Assembly: GCF_006716425.1 (NCBI RefSeq)
Contig: NZ_VFOZ01000001.1
Coordinates: forward strand, 7,130,001 to 7,194,000
Direction of reading: 5' to 3'
Length of the DNA stretch: 64,000 bases
DNA from: Actinoallomurus bryophytorum
Lineage (GTDB): Bacteria > Actinomycetota > Actinomycetes > Streptosporangiales > Streptosporangiaceae
Shown: piece by piece, positions 23,766 to 33,086 of the stretch
Layout of the letters: every line of letters begins with the position of its first letter
How positions within the stretch are numbered: position 1 is the stretch's first letter
Translations under genes and position numbers: made by a program
The notes under the pieces: model-generated
The model's input: the letters and a program-made list of their open reading frames with translations, nothing else
What the model was told of the DNA's origin: nothing
Database searches by the model: none

Positions 23766-24560
23766 ATGCACACACTGGCCAGGGCGCGTTCGGCGCCCGC
23801 GTTCCGCGAGCTCGGTTACTGGCTGTTCCGCTACCGCCGTACGTGGCGAGGGTCGATCGTCATCAGCGTGGCGAACCCGCTGCTCTTCCTGACCGCCCTC
23901 GGGCTGGGGCTGGGCAAGCTGGTCAACCGGAACGGCAGTGAGTACCTGCACGGCCATCCGTACGTGGAGTTCATCCTGCCCGGCATGCTGATCGCCGCGG
24001 TCATGCAGACCGCGTTCCTGGAGGCGGCCGGGCCGGTCATGGACGCCGTACGGCCGCGCGGGAACTACCGCGCCGCCGCGGCCACACCGCTCGCGCCGGC
24101 GGACATCCTCTACGGCCACCTCATGTACTGGGCCCTGCGCGCGGTCCAGAACTCCATCATGTTCACCGGCGTGAGCATCCTGTTCGGCGCCGTCAGCGTG
24201 TACCGCGCGCCGCTGCTCGTGCCGATCGCGCTGCTGGTCGCCGTCGCGTTCGCCACCCCGGCGGCGGCCTGGTCGGTGACCGTGACCCGGCGGTCCCAGC
24301 TCAACGCCATGTTCCGGTTCGTGGTCCTGCCGCTGTACATGTTCTCCGGCACGTTCTTCCCGATCGAGCAGCTGCCGGCCTGGCTGCGGCCGGTGGCGTG
24401 GGTCACGCCGCTGTGGCACGGCGTCGACCTGTGCCGCACCGTCGCGCTCGGCACGGCGACGCTGCCCCGGACGCTGATCCACACGGGCTACCTCGCCGCG
24501 ATGGCGATCATCGGCCTGCTCGTGGCCCGCCGTAACTACCGCCGCAAACTGCACGTCTGA
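23766..24560 (+). CDS. ABC-2 permease (NodJ-like), first of two
   Basis: A 264-residue permease with six hydrophobic segments; FRYRRTWRGSIVISVANPLLFL near the N-terminus and MFSGTFFPIEQLPAWLRPVAW near the end are typical of the NodJ family. The ATG at 23766 has GAGGAG upstream. It is 23 bp after the ATPase and 13 bp before a paralogous permease. Confidence 0.85.
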   Translation: MHTLARARSAPAFRELGYWLFRYRRTWRGSIVISVANPLLFLTALGLGLGKLVNRNGSEYLHGHPYVEFILPGMLIAAVMQTAFLEAAGPVMDAVRPRGNYRAAAATPLAPADILYGHLMYWALRAVQNSIMFTGVSILFGAVSVYRAPLLVPIALLVAVAFATPAAAWSVTVTRRSQLNAMFRFVVLPLYMFSGTFFPIEQLPAWLRPVAWVTPLWHGVDLCRTVALGTATLPRTLIHTGYLAAMAIIGLLVARRNYRRKLHV

Positions 24561-24573
24561 ACAGGAGCCCACC

Positions 24574-25374
24574 GTGACGGCGACGTCCGCGAACGTGCCC
24601 ATCACCCTGCGCCCCGGCCGGGCGTGGACGATGGTCGAACGCAACCTGATGATCTACCGCCACACCTGGCCGGTCATCCTCGCCGAGATCTTCGAGCCGC
24701 TGCTCTACCTGCTGGCGTTCGGCGTCGGCATCGGCGCGCTCGTCGGCCACGTGCCGGGTCTGGGCGGCGCCTCGGTCACGTACCCGGAGTTCGTGGCCCC
24801 GGCACTACTCGCGACCGCCGCGATGAACGGGGCCATGAACGAGACCACGTTCAACATGTACGGCAAGCTCACCGCCGACAAGACGTACGAGTCCATCCTC
24901 ACCACGCCCATGTCGGTACGCTCCGTCGCCCTCGGCGAGGTGTGCTGGGCGCTGCTGCGCGGGGCCCTGGTCTCCACCGCGTTCCTGGCCGTGGTGAGCG
25001 TTCTCGGGCTGGTCCACTCACCGGCGGCGCTGCTGATCGTCCCGAGCGCGCTGCTCATCGGCTTCACGTTCGCCTCGATCGGGCTGGTCGTGGTCACGCT
25101 GCTGCGTGGCCACGAGGACTTCCAGCTCATCCAGCTCGTGATGCTGCCGATGTTCCTGTTCGCCACCACGTTCTTCCCCCTGAACGTGTACCCGCGCCCC
25201 GTCCAGGTGTTCGTCGAGATCCTCCCGCTCTACCACAGCATCGAACTCACGCGCGCGACCTTCCTCGGCACGGGCGGCCTGCACCTCGTCATCGCCGTGG
25301 TCTATCTCGCCGCACTCGGCACCGTGGCGCTCGCGGTCGGCGTCCACCGGCTCGAACGCACCCTGCGCACCTGA
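24574..25374 (+). CDS. ABC-2 permease (NodJ-like), second of two
   Basis: A 266-residue paralogue of the preceding permease; it shares the ERNLMIYRHTWPVILAEIFEPLLYL start and FATTFFPLNVYPRPVQVFVEILPLYH end regions. It starts at a GTG with AGGAG. Two consecutive NodJ-like permeases with one ATPase suggest a heterodimeric channel. It is last in the operon and is followed by a strong terminator. Confidence 0.85.
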   Translation: MTATSANVPITLRPGRAWTMVERNLMIYRHTWPVILAEIFEPLLYLLAFGVGIGALVGHVPGLGGASVTYPEFVAPALLATAAMNGAMNETTFNMYGKLTADKTYESILTTPMSVRSVALGEVCWALLRGALVSTAFLAVVSVLGLVHSPAALLIVPSALLIGFTFASIGLVVVTLLRGHEDFQLIQLVMLPMFLFATTFFPLNVYPRPVQVFVEILPLYHSIELTRATFLGTGGLHLVIAVVYLAALGTVALAVGVHRLERTLRT

Positions 25375-25490
25375 GAGCCGGCGGAAGAGTTCGCCGCAGG
25401 CCCGGCCGGCCTGTGGAGACCGTCGAGTACGACCCGCTGCGGGACCCGGGCTGACCGGGCGCCGGCACAGCCGGCCGGCCGCGCCAAGGG

Positions 25491-25527
25491 GACGGCCCCG
25501 TGACCATCGAACGGTCGCGGGGCCGTC
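25491..25527. terminator. Bidirectional hairpin terminator
   Basis: Arms GACGGCCCCG and CGGGGCCGTC pair perfectly; after one wobble pair a further 4-bp GACC/GGTC helix closes a 7-base loop. It lies between the convergent permease and SDR genes. Confidence 0.8.
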
Positions 25528-25591
25528 TTCATCAGGGAGGGCAAACCCTCACTGACCAGGCGGGATACCATATAAGCAGCGCCGCCACGTC

Positions 25592-26317
25592 TCACGCGAG
25601 CAGCCCGGCGAGCCGCCGGAACGCACCGGGGGCGGCGCCCTTGAGCCGTGCCGGCAGCTCCAGCCATCCCGGCACGTACACCTCGGCCCGCTCACGCTCG
25701 ACCGCCCGGACGATCGCCCGTGCCACACGCGCGGCCGGGATGGGGACGGGTCTGCGCCTCGCGTACGGCGCGCCGCGCCGCTCGAAGAAGGGGGTGTCCA
25801 CCACGCCGGGAAACACCACCGAGACGCCGACTGGTGTCTCGGCGCGCAGGGCCTCGGCGAAGGCGGTCAGGCCGGCCTTGGTCGCGGAGTACACCGCCTC
25901 GCCCGGCACGCCGACGACGCCCGCGATCGAGGAGACGAACACGATGTGGCCATGGCCTCGCTCGATCATGCCCGGCAGCAGCAGCCGGGTCAGGTGCACC
26001 GGCGCGGCGAGGTTCACCGCCAGGAGCTCGTCGATCGCCGCCTCGGTCATGGCGGTGACCGGCCCGGCCCATCCCACACCGGCGCACGCGACCAGGACGT
26101 CGACGGCACCGGCCTCGGCCGCCAGTGCGGCGGTGCCGCACGCGACGTCGGCGGCCACGACCCGCCCGCCGGTGCCGGCGGCCACGGCGTCGAGCCTCGC
26201 GCGGTCCCGTCCCGCCAGCACCAGGCGCGCGTGCGCGCCCGCCATCGCGTGTGCGGTCGCCGCCCCGATGCCGGAGGAGGCACCGGTGATCAGTACCCGG
26301 CTGTCGTCGAGCCTCAT
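25592..26317 (-). CDS. Short-chain dehydrogenase/reductase
   Basis: A 241-residue classical SDR. The cofactor loop is TGASSGIG, the structural motif VACAGVG stands for NNAG, and the catalytic set has Ser in FVSSIAG and YSATK. The C-terminal extension RAEVYVPGWLELPARLKG resembles membrane-associated SDRs acting on lipids. The ATG at 26317 has GGGGGA. It is divergent from the DMT transporter pair. Substrate unknown. Confidence 0.85.
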   Translation of the reverse strand: MRLDDSRVLITGASSGIGAATAHAMAGAHARLVLAGRDRARLDAVAAGTGGRVVAADVACGTAALAAEAGAVDVLVACAGVGWAGPVTAMTEAAIDELLAVNLAAPVHLTRLLLPGMIERGHGHIVFVSSIAGVVGVPGEAVYSATKAGLTAFAEALRAETPVGVSVVFPGVVDTPFFERRGAPYARRRPVPIPAARVARAIVRAVERERAEVYVPGWLELPARLKGAAPGAFRRLAGLLA

Positions 26318-26370
26318 GGTCGGATCGTCCCCCGATACGGCACGCCGCTCACGGACCGGCTGACCGGCGG

Positions 26371-27240
26371 ATGAAGATCTTCTTCGCGCTGGCGGCTGCG
26401 TGCCTGATCGGTGTCGGGTTCGTCGCCCAGCAGCACGCCGCGTACCGGGAGCCTCTCGGGGAGATCCTGCGCCTGCGGCTGCTCACCCACCTGGCGCACA
26501 AGCGTCTGTGGCTGATGGGGATCGCGGCGATGGTCTGCGGCCAGGTGCTGGGTGCGGCCGCGCTCGACGAGGCCGACGTCGCCTCGGTCGAACCCGTGCT
26601 GGCGACGAGCCTGATCTTCGCGCTGGTCTTCGCTCATCTGCTCTACCGTGAGCCGCTGAATCGCACCGTCTGGCAGGGCGGGCTCCTGGTGACGGTGGGC
26701 TCCGGGCTCTTCCTCGCCTTCGGCCGGCCGCACGCCGGCCGCCCGGCCGGCCCCGAGTCCGCGCGCTGGCTCGTCGCGGTCGTCGTCGTGGCGCTCGCGC
26801 TGATGCTCGTGCTGTCGGCGCGGCCGCGGCCGCTGCGGACGAAGGCCACGATGCTCGCGGCCGCCGCCGGGATGCTGTACGGCCTGCAGGACGTGCTGAC
26901 GCGCAGCTCTTTGCTCGTGCTGGGCCACGGATGGGGCGACCTGCTGCGTAGCTGGGAGCCGTACGTCGTCGTCGCCATCGCGATCGCCGGGCTGCTGCTC
27001 GCGCAGAGCGCCTTCGACGCCGCCCCGTTGCGGATCTCCCTGCCCGCCGCCACCGCGGTCGAGCCGCTGACTGGCATCGTCCTGGGCGTGCTGATCTTCT
27101 ACGAACGGCTCCGGCTGAGCCCGGGTGCGCTGGCCGCGGAGGTCGTCGGCCTGCTGATGATGGTCGGCGGGATCATCGTTCTCGGCCGGTCCCCGTTCCT
27201 GGGCAAACCGAAGGCGGCCGCGCCGACGGTGCTCCCGTGA
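26371..27240 (+). CDS. DMT/NIPA-like membrane transporter, first of a pair
   Basis: A 289-residue protein with eight or nine membrane segments and the drug/metabolite transporter architecture, in the NIPA-like branch (AAALDEADVASVEPVLATSLIFAL, FDAAPLRISLPAATAVEPLTGIVLG). It overlaps the next gene by 4 bp (GTGA) and the two are probably subunits of one transporter, as paired small DMT genes often are. Substrate unknown. Confidence 0.75.
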   Translation: MKIFFALAAACLIGVGFVAQQHAAYREPLGEILRLRLLTHLAHKRLWLMGIAAMVCGQVLGAAALDEADVASVEPVLATSLIFALVFAHLLYREPLNRTVWQGGLLVTVGSGLFLAFGRPHAGRPAGPESARWLVAVVVVALALMLVLSARPRPLRTKATMLAAAAGMLYGLQDVLTRSSLLVLGHGWGDLLRSWEPYVVVAIAIAGLLLAQSAFDAAPLRISLPAATAVEPLTGIVLGVLIFYERLRLSPGALAAEVVGLLMMVGGIIVLGRSPFLGKPKAAAPTVLP

Positions 27241-28103
27241 TCGCCGCCGGGCTGGCGGTGCTGGCGGCGGCGAGCAACGCGCTCGCATCGGTGCTGCAAC
27301 GGCGCGCGGCGCGTACGGCCCCGCCCGACCGGGCGTTCCGGCTCGGCCTCATCACCTATCTGATCCGCAGGCCCGCCTGGCTCGGCGGTATCGGCGCGCT
27401 CATCGGGGGCTTTCTCTTCCAGGCGGCCGCGCTCAGCTTCGGGGGGCTCTCCCTGGTCCAGCCGATACTCGTCGTGGAGCTTCCCTTCACGATGATGTTC
27501 ATCGGCTCGCTGCTGGGGGTCAAGGTGGACCGGCGGGCCTGGCTGGCCGTCGGCGTGCTCACCGCAGGCCTGGCGACGCTGCTCCTGGCCGCCGGGCCGT
27601 CGGAGGGCCACCGGGTCCCGAGCCGGATGGACTGGGCGATCGCCACCCTCGTCACCGTGGGGATCCTCGCCGGGCTGCTGACGGCGGCACTCGTGGTGAC
27701 CGGCGCCGCCCGTGCCGTGATCCTCGGCCTGTCGGCCGGCCTGGGGTTCTCCTTCACCGCCGCGCTGATGAAGCAGAGCGTGACCGAGCTCGCCGGACGT
27801 CCGTCCACCGTCCTGACCACCTGGCCCGTGTACGGGATGGTCCTCGCCGGCCTGGTCAGTCTCTTCCTGCTGCAGAACGCCTTCCAGAGCGGCACGCTCG
27901 TCGCCGTCCAGCCGGCGCTGACCGTCTCCGACCCGGTCGCGAGCATCGGCTACGGCGTCGGCCTGTTCGGCGAGACGATCCGGCTCGGATTCTGGTCGGT
28001 GCTGGAGCTCATGGCCATCGGCCTGATCGTCTACGGCAGCGCACGGCTGGCCCAGTCGGCGCCGCTGCGGCCGGACAAGGACGTCATGGCAGCAGAGCAC
28101 TGA
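27237..28103 (+). CDS. DMT/NIPA-like membrane transporter, second of a pair
   Basis: A 288-residue paralogue of the preceding protein with nine hydrophobic segments; QAAALSFGGLSLVQPILVVELPF and QNAFQSGTLVAVQPALTVSDPVASI are the two repeats of the fold. It starts at a GTG overlapping the previous stop. Its 3' end overlaps the convergent glycosyltransferase gene by 20 bp. Confidence 0.75.
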   Translation: MIAAGLAVLAAASNALASVLQRRAARTAPPDRAFRLGLITYLIRRPAWLGGIGALIGGFLFQAAALSFGGLSLVQPILVVELPFTMMFIGSLLGVKVDRRAWLAVGVLTAGLATLLLAAGPSEGHRVPSRMDWAIATLVTVGILAGLLTAALVVTGAARAVILGLSAGLGFSFTAALMKQSVTELAGRPSTVLTTWPVYGMVLAGLVSLFLLQNAFQSGTLVAVQPALTVSDPVASIGYGVGLFGETIRLGFWSVLELMAIGLIVYGSARLAQSAPLRPDKDVMAAEH

Positions 28104-29142
28104 GCACCGTCTCGGCCGATGGGCGGTCGAACATCGCACGCCCCCGTGCCACCTGCCGGTCGCGTTCGGACGCGAGCCCGAGCCCGTCCAGCGAGGCGAG
28201 CAGCTCCGCGGCGTCCCGCGCGTACCGGGCGAGCCCCGCCCGCGCCATCGCGCGTGCCCCGTCCGCGCCATGGCCGGGAATCGGCCGGTGACCGATGACG
28301 GGAACCCCGGCCGCGAGAGCCTCCTTGCAGGTGAGCCCCGAAGCGTTGTCGACCAGCGCGTACGCGGAGGTCATGAGTTCGGCCGGATCCTCGCGCCAGC
28401 CCACCGCGACGCACGCGCCGATGCGGCCCACGCGACGGCGCAGCCGCTCGTTGCTCCCGCACATGACGACGGGCAGATAACGCCCCGAGGCCGCCAGCAC
28501 CCTCGCCGTACGGTCCACCCTGCCCACCCCCCACGAACCGGCGGCCACGAGCACCGGGCGCGGGCCCGGTCCGGAGACCGGCACGGTGTCGCGCCGGCCG
28601 AACTCCGGACCTACGACGGGGGCATGACACCAGGCCGGGCGGCCCGTGGCCGCCCTGACGTCGCGTACGGCGGCGGGGGTAAGACACAGGTAGCCGTCGT
28701 TGCCCGGATGCAGCCAGAGCCGGTGCACCGCGAAGTCGGTCACCATCACGAGGCTGGGTACCGGGAGGCGGCCCCGTCGCCGCAGGTACCCCGCGACCTG
28801 CGCGCCCAGGTGGAACGTCGACAGCAGTGCGGCCGGCTCCCGCCGGCGAACGGCCCTTTCGAGCCGGGAGGCGGCCAGGACCGTCAGCGGGGAGATCGCC
28901 GGCCCCCGCGAGGAGGTGAAGAAGATCCGGTAGATCCCGGCGTACACCCACGGCGCGTGCCGCACCGTCCAGGCGTAACAGCGGCGCAGCCCGGGGCCGA
29001 GACGGAGCGGCAGCAGATCCAGGACGTCGATCACCTCGGATTCGATGCCGATCGCGGCCAACCGGCGGGTGAGCTCGCACGCGACCCGGTCGTGGCCGGC
29101 GCCCATGCTCGCGCTCAAGATCAAAAGCGGCCCGCTTGGCAC
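28084..29142 (-). CDS. MGDG-synthase-like glycosyltransferase (GT28 type)
   Basis: A 352-residue glycosyltransferase of the MGDG synthase/UgtP/MurG fold. It begins LLILSASMGAGHDRVA, the diagnostic acceptor-side loop, with VTDFAVHRLWLHPGNDGYLC following; the donor loop is LVDNASGLTCKEALAAGVPVIG with the conserved Glu. Relatives add sugars to diacylglycerol or other lipids at the inner membrane. It starts at a GTG with GGAAGGA, only 29 bp from the divergent NodB deacetylase. It lies about 0.9 kb upstream of the hopanoid operon, so a lipid-modifying role is plausible but unproven. Confidence 0.85.
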   Translation of the reverse strand: MPSGPLLILSASMGAGHDRVACELTRRLAAIGIESEVIDVLDLLPLRLGPGLRRCYAWTVRHAPWVYAGIYRIFFTSSRGPAISPLTVLAASRLERAVRRREPAALLSTFHLGAQVAGYLRRRGRLPVPSLVMVTDFAVHRLWLHPGNDGYLCLTPAAVRDVRAATGRPAWCHAPVVGPEFGRRDTVPVSGPGPRPVLVAAGSWGVGRVDRTARVLAASGRYLPVVMCGSNERLRRRVGRIGACVAVGWREDPAELMTSAYALVDNASGLTCKEALAAGVPVIGHRPIPGHGADGARAMARAGLARYARDAAELLASLDGLGLASERDRQVARGRAMFDRPSAETVLSALLP

Positions 29143-29171
29143 CGGCGGATTCCTTCCGCAGACTGGGAACG

Positions 29172-29882
29172 GTGAAGCGCACGTCGATCGCGCTCGCGGC
29201 GACCGCCGTCGCCGCGGTCCACGCGGGACCGGCCGCCTCGTGGCTGCCGATCGTGCGTCGCGCCTTTCCCGTACTCGCCGGGGTGGGCGCGCCGGACCAC
29301 GTCGCGCTGACCTTCGACGACGGCCCCGATCCGCGGTCGACGCCGTATTTCCTCCAGGAGCTGCGGCGGCTCGGCTGCACGGCGACGTTCTTCGTCCTCG
29401 GCGAGATGCTCCAGCGCCATCCGGCCCTCGGCCGCCGCATCGCGGCGGAGGGGCACGAGGTCGCCGTACACGGCTGGCGGCACGGCAACGCCCTCGTCGT
29501 CCCGCCGGGCCGGGCCGCCGCCGAGATCCGCGCGACGGCCGGCCTGGTCACCGCGGTCACCGGCGTCCGGCCCTCCTGGTACCGCCCGCCCTACGGGGTG
29601 CTCAGCGCCGAGACGCTGGTACAGGCCCGATGGTGCGGCCTGCGGCCGGTCCTGTGGAGCGCGTGGGGGAGGGACTGGACCGCCTCGGCCGACCCGCGAT
29701 CGGTGCTGGCGGTCCTCGAACCGGACCTGCGCGGCGGTGCCACCGTCCTGCTGCACGACTCCGATCACACCGCCGCTCCGGGCGCGTGGCGCGCGGCGCT
29801 CGGGGCCCTGCCGGAGCTGGTGGACCGCTGCCACGCGGCGGGACTTCGCGTCGGGGCGCTGCGCGACCACGGCATGTCCTGA
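29172..29882 (+). CDS. Polysaccharide deacetylase (NodB domain, CE4)
   Basis: A 236-residue NodB-fold deacetylase with a short hydrophobic N-terminus (SIALAATAVAAVHAG) that may be an uncleaved anchor or signal. The CE4 motifs are present: LTFDDGPD (catalytic Asp and metal Asp), HGWRHGN (two metal His), RPPYG, WSAWGRDW and LLHDSD. It should remove acetyl groups from an envelope sugar or lipid-linked glycan. The GTG at 29172 is preferred since a longer reading would overlap the divergent gene's start. Confidence 0.85.
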   Translation: MKRTSIALAATAVAAVHAGPAASWLPIVRRAFPVLAGVGAPDHVALTFDDGPDPRSTPYFLQELRRLGCTATFFVLGEMLQRHPALGRRIAAEGHEVAVHGWRHGNALVVPPGRAAAEIRATAGLVTAVTGVRPSWYRPPYGVLSAETLVQARWCGLRPVLWSAWGRDWTASADPRSVLAVLEPDLRGGATVLLHDSDHTAAPGAWRAALGALPELVDRCHAAGLRVGALRDHGMS

Positions 29883-29947
29883 ACACCGTCCCCGCGCCCG
29901 GCCGTCATGGCGCTCCGCCATTACTTGGCCCGACCTTGGCGGCGCAT

Positions 29948-29978
29948 TTGCCATGAGGTGCCATTCGGATCGGATAAT
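29948..29978 (+). promoter_or_regulatory. Candidate promoter of the hopanoid operon
   Basis: TTGCCA (29948-29953) and GATAAT (29973-29978) are separated by 19 bp, a little wide, in AT-rich DNA about 80 bp before hpnC. No other signal was clear in the 176-bp spacer. Confidence 0.3.
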
Positions 29979-30058
29979 ACGTTGATTAAATTGAGTAATG
30001 ACAAGGGCGCTGAACTGCATCTGAGTTTATTCGACCGGGTGCCGGAGATCATTCCTCC

Positions 30059-30910
30059 ATGCTTTCCAGCGTGGCCACCAGGCAAGACGTCGTGCGTAAA
30101 TCGCGGCACGAAAACTTTCCTGTCGCCTCACGCCTGCTACCGCGCCGTTACCGGCATCATCTTCTGAACGTTTATCGATTCGCGCGGTCCGTCGATGACG
30201 CCGGGGACGAAGGGGAGCCCGGCGGCCGGCTGCCGCTCCTCGACGCGGTCGAGGACGACCTGGACCGCCTGTACGCCGGCTCGCTGCCGCGCCTGCCCTT
30301 CGTCCGCGCGCTCACCGGCACCGTCCGCACCTGCTCGATCCCGGCCGAGCCGCTCCGCAAGCTCGTGGCGGCGGGCCGCCGTGACCAGTCGGTGGTGCGT
30401 TACGCGACGTTCGCGGAACTGCTCGGCTACTGCGAACTGTCCGCGAACCCGGTGGGCCACCTCGTGCTGCACATCTTCGACAGCGCGACCCCCGAACGCT
30501 TCGCCCTGTCGGACCGTGTCTGCTCGGCGCTACAGATCATCGAGCACTGTCAGGACATCGCCGAGGACCTCGTCCGCGGCCGTGTCTACCTGCCGGCCGA
30601 CGACCTGCGCCGGTTCGGGGCCATCGAGGAGGACCTCACGCGGTCCCCGACCGCCGCGCCGGTGCGCGGGGTCCTGGCACTCCAGGCCGGCCGCGCGCGG
30701 ACGCTCCTGGAGTCCGGAGTTCCCCTCGCCGCCTCACTGACCGGGTTCGCACGCCTCGCGGTGGCCGGCTACGTCGCCGGTGGCCGCGCCGCCGTGACGG
30801 CGCTCGAACGGGCGGGCTACGACGTCGTGGGCCACGCCGTGCGCCCGGCCGCTCGCAGGCTGCTGGCCGAGTGGCCGGCGGTCTTCAGGGGCCGGAAGGC
30901 GGCGCGGTGA
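30059..30910 (+). CDS. hpnC: Hydroxysqualene synthase HpnC
   Basis: A 283-residue trans-isoprenyl diphosphate synthase-like protein, HpnC, which turns presqualene diphosphate into hydroxysqualene. The HENFPVASRLLP start and NVYRFARSVDDAGDE (aspartate-rich site) are typical, and the second site reads QDIAEDLVRGRVYLP. It is first in an overlapping seven-gene hopanoid operon; HpnD follows with a GTGA overlap. The ATG at 30059 has GGAG only at long spacing. Confidence 0.9.
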   Translation: MLSSVATRQDVVRKSRHENFPVASRLLPRRYRHHLLNVYRFARSVDDAGDEGEPGGRLPLLDAVEDDLDRLYAGSLPRLPFVRALTGTVRTCSIPAEPLRKLVAAGRRDQSVVRYATFAELLGYCELSANPVGHLVLHIFDSATPERFALSDRVCSALQIIEHCQDIAEDLVRGRVYLPADDLRRFGAIEEDLTRSPTAAPVRGVLALQAGRARTLLESGVPLAASLTGFARLAVAGYVAGGRAAVTALERAGYDVVGHAVRPAARRLLAEWPAVFRGRKAAR

Positions 30911-31764
30911 ACGCGAACGACGCCTATCGGTACTGCGAGCAGGTCGTCCGGATACGGGCACGCAACTTCGCGTACGGCATCCGTCTGCTCCCGCCCGCGA
31001 AGCGCCGCGCGCTCAGCGCGGTGTACGCGTTCGCCCGCCGGATCGACGACATCGGCGACGGGAACGGACCCGCCGCGCAGCGGCTGGCGGATCTGTCCGG
31101 GGCCCGCACCGCGCTGTGCCGGCCCGAGCCGGACCCCGGCGACCCGGTGCTGGTGGCTCTGCACGACGCCGCCGGGCGCTTCCCGATCCCGATGCGGGCG
31201 TTCGAGGAGCTCATCGACGGCTGTGTCGCGGACGTCGAGGGCGCGGCGTACAAGCGGTTCGCCGACCTGGAGGCCTACTGCCGCTGCGTCGCCGGGTCGG
31301 TCGGACGGCTGTCGCTCGGCGTCTTCGGCACCCGCGACCCGGCCACGGCCGCACCGCTCGCGGACGCGCTCGGGATCGCCCTGCAACTCACCAACATCCT
31401 GCGGGACGTACGGGAGGACCGGCTGGCGGACCGGATCTACCTGCCCGCCGAGGACCTCGAACGCTTCGGCTGCACGCTGGAGGTGGATCCGTTCGGCGAG
31501 TTCACCGATGCCCCCGAACGGCTCAGCGCGCTGATCCGCTACGAGGCCGACCGGGCACGCACGTGGTACGAGCGGGGTGACCGGCTGGTGCCCATGCTCG
31601 ACCGCCGCAGCGCGGCCTGCGCGGCGGCGATGGCGGGGATCTACCGGTGCCTGCTCGACCGCATCGCGGCGGATCCGGTCGAGGCCCTGACCACACGCCT
31701 TTCACTGTCGCGCTGGGACAAGACGATGGTCGCCGCGCGGTCGCTCGCCGGGGCGCAGCGGTGA
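30907..31764 (+). CDS. hpnD: Presqualene diphosphate synthase HpnD
   Basis: A 285-residue head-to-head prenyl synthase that condenses two farnesyl diphosphates to presqualene diphosphate. Sites are visible as SAVYAFARRIDDIGD (first Asp cluster), CRCVAGSVGRLSLGVFG and QLTNILRDVREDRLADRIYLP (second Asp cluster), as in squalene/phytoene synthases. The GTG at 30907 overlaps the HpnC stop. HpnC, D and E replace a single squalene synthase. Confidence 0.92.
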   Translation: MNANDAYRYCEQVVRIRARNFAYGIRLLPPAKRRALSAVYAFARRIDDIGDGNGPAAQRLADLSGARTALCRPEPDPGDPVLVALHDAAGRFPIPMRAFEELIDGCVADVEGAAYKRFADLEAYCRCVAGSVGRLSLGVFGTRDPATAAPLADALGIALQLTNILRDVREDRLADRIYLPAEDLERFGCTLEVDPFGEFTDAPERLSALIRYEADRARTWYERGDRLVPMLDRRSAACAAAMAGIYRCLLDRIAADPVEALTTRLSLSRWDKTMVAARSLAGAQR

Positions 31765-33086
31765 CCGGGCGGGTCGCCGTCGTCGGAGGCGGCCTGGCCG
31801 GCATCACCGCCGCGCTCGCCGTCGCGGAGACGGGACGGCCGGTGACGTTGTATGAGGCGCGCCCCCGCCTCGGCGGCGCCACGCACTCCTTCCAGCGTGA
31901 CGGGCTCACCGTCGACAACGGGCAGCACGTCTTCCTGCGCTGCTGCACCGCCTATCGGTCACTGCTCGCCCGGCTCGGCTCGGCCGGCCACGTGTCGGTC
32001 CAGCCCCGGTTCGACATCCCCGTGCTCACCCCGGACGGCCGCTACGGACGGCTGCGCCGGGGCAGGCTGCCCGGCCCCTTCCACCTCCTGCCGGCCCTGG
32101 CGGGCTACTCCCTGCTCACCCCGGCCGACCGGCTGCGAGCGGTGCGCGCGGCCGTGGCGCTGGGCAGAGCCGACCCCGCCGACCCCGCCCTGGACGCGGT
32201 CGACCTCGACGGCTGGCTCGCCGGCCACGGGCAGCGCGGCCCCGCACGGCGTCTGCTGTGGGAGCTCTTCGCGGTGGCCGCCCTGAACATCGGCATGGAC
32301 CAGGCGGCGGTCGGCCCCGCGGCGATGGTGTTCAGGACCGCCCTGTTCGGACGGGCGGACGCCGCCGACATCGGGATTCCCACCGCGCCCCTGAGCGACC
32401 TGCACGCCGCGGCGGCCCAGGCCGCCATCGAGGCCCGCGGGGGACAGGTACGCCTGTCCGCGAAGGTCAAGGCCATCGAGCCGGGCCCGACGGTCCTGCT
32501 GGACGGCGTACGGGAAGAGGCGGCCGCCGTCGTGGTCGCCACCCCGCACCAGCAGACCGCCGCCCTGGTCCCGGAGGAGGCGGCACCCGATCGCGACGAG
32601 TGGAGCGGCCTGGGCGCGAGCCCGATCGTGAACGTCCACGTCGTCTACGACCGCGAGGTCACCGACCTGCCGTTCGCCGCCGTCGTGGACTCGCCGGTCC
32701 AGTGGGTCTTCGACAAGACCGCCACCGGCGGGCTGGACCACGGTCAGTACCTGGCCGTCTCGGTCTCCGCTGCGGGCGACTGGATCGACGTGCCGACGTC
32801 CGGGGTCCGCGAGGCGTTCATTCCCGCACTCGAACGGATCTTCCCGGCGGCACGGGACGCACATGTCGTGGATCTCTTCGTCACCCGTGAGCGGTGCGCG
32901 ACCTTCCGCCAGGGACCCGGAAGCGGCGCGCTCCGCCCGCCGGCGGCCACGCGATGGCCGGGGCTCTACCTCGCGGGCGCCTGGACCGACACCGGCTGGC
33001 CGGACACCATGGAGGGCGCCGTGCGCAGCGGCCTGACCGCGGCGACTCTCGTACGCCGCCACCTCGACCGGGACCGGTCGTCATGA
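31761..33086 (+). CDS. hpnE: Hydroxysqualene dehydroxylase HpnE
   Basis: A 441-residue FAD-dependent amine-oxidase-like enzyme that reduces hydroxysqualene to squalene. The dinucleotide motif VAVVGGGLAGITAALAVAE is at the N-terminus, then ARPRLGGATHSF and DNGQHVFLRCC, and the C-terminal FAD region is YLAGAWTDTGWPDTMEGAV. The GTG at 31761 overlaps the HpnD stop (GTGA). Confidence 0.92.
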   Translation: MTGRVAVVGGGLAGITAALAVAETGRPVTLYEARPRLGGATHSFQRDGLTVDNGQHVFLRCCTAYRSLLARLGSAGHVSVQPRFDIPVLTPDGRYGRLRRGRLPGPFHLLPALAGYSLLTPADRLRAVRAAVALGRADPADPALDAVDLDGWLAGHGQRGPARRLLWELFAVAALNIGMDQAAVGPAAMVFRTALFGRADAADIGIPTAPLSDLHAAAAQAAIEARGGQVRLSAKVKAIEPGPTVLLDGVREEAAAVVVATPHQQTAALVPEEAAPDRDEWSGLGASPIVNVHVVYDREVTDLPFAAVVDSPVQWVFDKTATGGLDHGQYLAVSVSAAGDWIDVPTSGVREAFIPALERIFPAARDAHVVDLFVTRERCATFRQGPGSGALRPPAATRWPGLYLAGAWTDTGWPDTMEGAVRSGLTAATLVRRHLDRDRSS

